A stretch of DNA of 5,489 nt from Gp7-AA10 sp041483175. GTDB taxonomy: Bacteria > Acidobacteriota > Thermoanaerobaculia > Gp7-AA8. Below the pieces are notes generated by a model. The model worked only from the letters and a program-made list of their open reading frames with translations, searched no databases and was not told the DNA's origin. Where the stretch lies: the NCBI GenBank assembly GCA_041483175.1, contig JBGPFD010000231.1, positions 1 through 5,489 on the forward strand, read 5' to 3'. Position numbers and translations under genes: made by a program. Shown here one piece after another: positions 4,380 through 5,489 of this stretch (positions within the stretch are counted from its first letter, which is position 1; every line of letters starts with the position of its first letter).

Positions 4380-5489
4380 ACACTCTTGTTGATCAGGCCT
4401 TCGGGGAATCGCATGGCTACGCTCTCGATGACGAATTCCTCGATCTCCTGCGCGGTGCGCTTCTGCAGCGCGATTTCAGCGATGCGGCGGCAGTCGCGAT
4501 AGCGGACCGCGCGCACGAGGTTCTTGATGATCGGAATCGACGAGGGATTCATGGAGAAGATCTCCAGTCCGAGCCCGATGAGTACCACGGCGTAAATCGG
4601 ATCGGCGGCCATCTCGCCGCACAGCGACACCGGGATTCCTGCCGCTTTGCCGGCGTCGATCACGTTCTTGAGCAGTCGCAGCAGCGCGGGATGAAGCGGT
4701 TCGTACAGGTAACTGACATTCTCGTTCGAGCGATCGATGGCCAGCGAGTATTGAATCAGGTCGTTCGTGCCGATGGAAAAGAAGTCGGCTTCCTTCGCCA
4801 GGATGTCGGCGATGATCGCCGCCGACGGCACTTCGACCATGATTCCCACCGGCAAATCGGGGTTGTAGGCGATCCCCTCTTCATCCAGCTCGTTCTTGAT
4901 CTCGCGGATCAGCGATTTGACCTGCCGCAGCTCCTGCACCCCGGAGACCAGCGGGAACATGATCTTGATCTTGCCGAACGCCGACGCGCGCAGCAATGCG
5001 CGCAATTGCGTGCGGAACATGTCGCGGTGCTTCATGCAGAGACGCAGGCCGCGCAGACCGAGGACGGGATTATCTTCGCGCGATCCGATGACCTCGCGCG
5101 CCAGTTTCTTGCCGCCGAGATCGAACGTGCGGATGATGCACGTCTGCGGATCGAGCGCCTCGGCCAGCGAGCGGTAGAGCTGCAGGTGTTCCTCTTCCGT
5201 CGGCAGCAGAGGGCTCTTGGAGATGTAGAGGAACTCCGAGCGATAGAGGCCGATCCCCTCGGCGCCGAAACGGATGGCGTCCTTCAGTTCCTCGACCAGC
5301 TCGATATTCGCCTGCAGCGTGAGGCGATGGTTGTCCTTCGTCTCCGCTGGCTGCGCTCGATTCTCGAGCAGCCGGTGCTCCGCTTCTTCGTGGCGGAGCA
5401 CGCGGCTCTGATACTCCGCGATCATCGCCTGCGTCGGATTGACCAGCAGCGTTCCCTCGTAGCCGTCGATGATGACCATCTCGTCGTTG
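4376..5489 (-). CDS. ptsI: PTS enzyme I, phosphoenolpyruvate-protein phosphotransferase (5' end outside window)
   Basis: Enzyme I takes phosphate from phosphoenolpyruvate and passes it to HPr, starting the phosphotransferase cascade in the cytoplasm. The frame is open to the window edge. The first visible Met (5479) is internal, because it sits in the end of the swivelling phosphohistidine domain (MVIIDGYEGTLLVNPT). The N-terminal HPr-binding part and the active-site His are therefore outside. Numbering from that Met, the PEP-binding barrel shows GIGLYRSEF (Arg80), IRTFDLGGKK (Arg117), NPVLGLRGLR (137-146), VEVPSA with Glu216, FFSIGTNDLIQYSLAIDRSN with Asp240, YEPLHPA, and SLCGEMA with catalytic Cys287. 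These match E. coli Arg296, Arg332, Glu431, Asp455 and Cys502. All visible catalytic residues are present, so it should be active. Without the N-terminus a nitrogen-type PtsP is not excluded. It heads the visible operon and overlaps the cupin gene by ATGA. Confidence 0.94.
   Translation of the reverse strand, partial: NDEMVIIDGYEGTLLVNPTQAMIAEYQSRVLRHEEAEHRLLENRAQPAETKDNHRLTLQANIELVEELKDAIRFGAEGIGLYRSEFLYISKSPLLPTEEEHLQLYRSLAEALDPQTCIIRTFDLGGKKLAREVIGSREDNPVLGLRGLRLCMKHRDMFRTQLRALLRASAFGKIKIMFPLVSGVQELRQVKSLIREIKNELDEEGIAYNPDLPVGIMVEVPSAAIIADILAKEADFFSIGTNDLIQYSLAIDRSNENVSYLYEPLHPALLRLLKNVIDAGKAAGIPVSLCGEMAADPIYAVVLIGLGLEIFSMNPSSIPIIKNLVRAVRYRDCRRIAEIALQKRTAQEIEEFVIESVAMRFPEGLINKSV

Noticed and set aside
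3997..4383. Upstream extension of the coiled-coil protein frame to 4383
   Set aside because: The extra N-terminal part lies over the cupin gene in another frame and is Arg/Pro-rich with no domain. The internal Met at 3996 gives a good signal peptide and an ATGA junction.
1..5489. Search for a canonical parS site
   Set aside because: No close match to TGTTTCACGTGAAACA was seen by eye on either strand, so no centromere site is annotated.

Overview
The window is a GC-rich bacterial chromosome segment, by eye roughly 60% G+C in the genes. Every gene I can support is transcribed from the minus strand, so reading runs from position 5489 down to 1. In that direction the order is: ptsI (enzyme I of the phosphotransferase system, 5' end outside the window), a small single-domain cupin, a small secreted coiled-coil protein of unknown function, miaB (tRNA methylthiotransferase), a bifunctional nuclease family (BFN/DUF151) protein, parA, and parB (3' end outside the window). 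The style of the proteins (BFN protein ending in a short acidic tail, divergent ParA/ParB, heptamer-repeat intergenic regions) suggests an Acidobacteriota-like organism. That assignment is an inference from general familiarity, not from a search.

Layout: From 5489 to 1692 the five genes ptsI, cupin, coiled-coil protein, miaB and bfn form one tightly packed operon. Each of the four junctions is exactly the same 4-base ATGA overlap (4376-4379, 3993-3996, 3469-3472, 2177-2180), which points to a polycistronic transcript with coupled translation. After bfn the packing stops. A 109-base gap precedes parA and an 87-base gap separates parA from parB.

The most unusual content is in those two gaps. 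Each is almost filled by an array of 7-base repeats arranged as an inverted repeat around a short unique centre. The first (749-822, unit AACGATG) forms a 30-bp imperfect hairpin with 27 of 30 pairs matching. The second (1597-1680, unit TTAACAG) has the same design with a different unit sequence. They bracket parA exactly. They may be a dispersed heptamer-repeat family, a regulatory hairpin for parA/parB, or, more speculatively, binding sites related to partition.

Functionally the window joins sugar-transport or regulatory phosphorylation (ptsI), tRNA modification (miaB) and chromosome or plasmid segregation (parA/parB). ParA and ParB would act as a pair: ParB binds centromere-like DNA and ParA is the DNA-bound ATPase it stimulates. 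No tRNA, rRNA, CRISPR array, insertion sequence or convincing intrinsic terminator is visible, and no stretch longer than about 110 bases lacks a gene.
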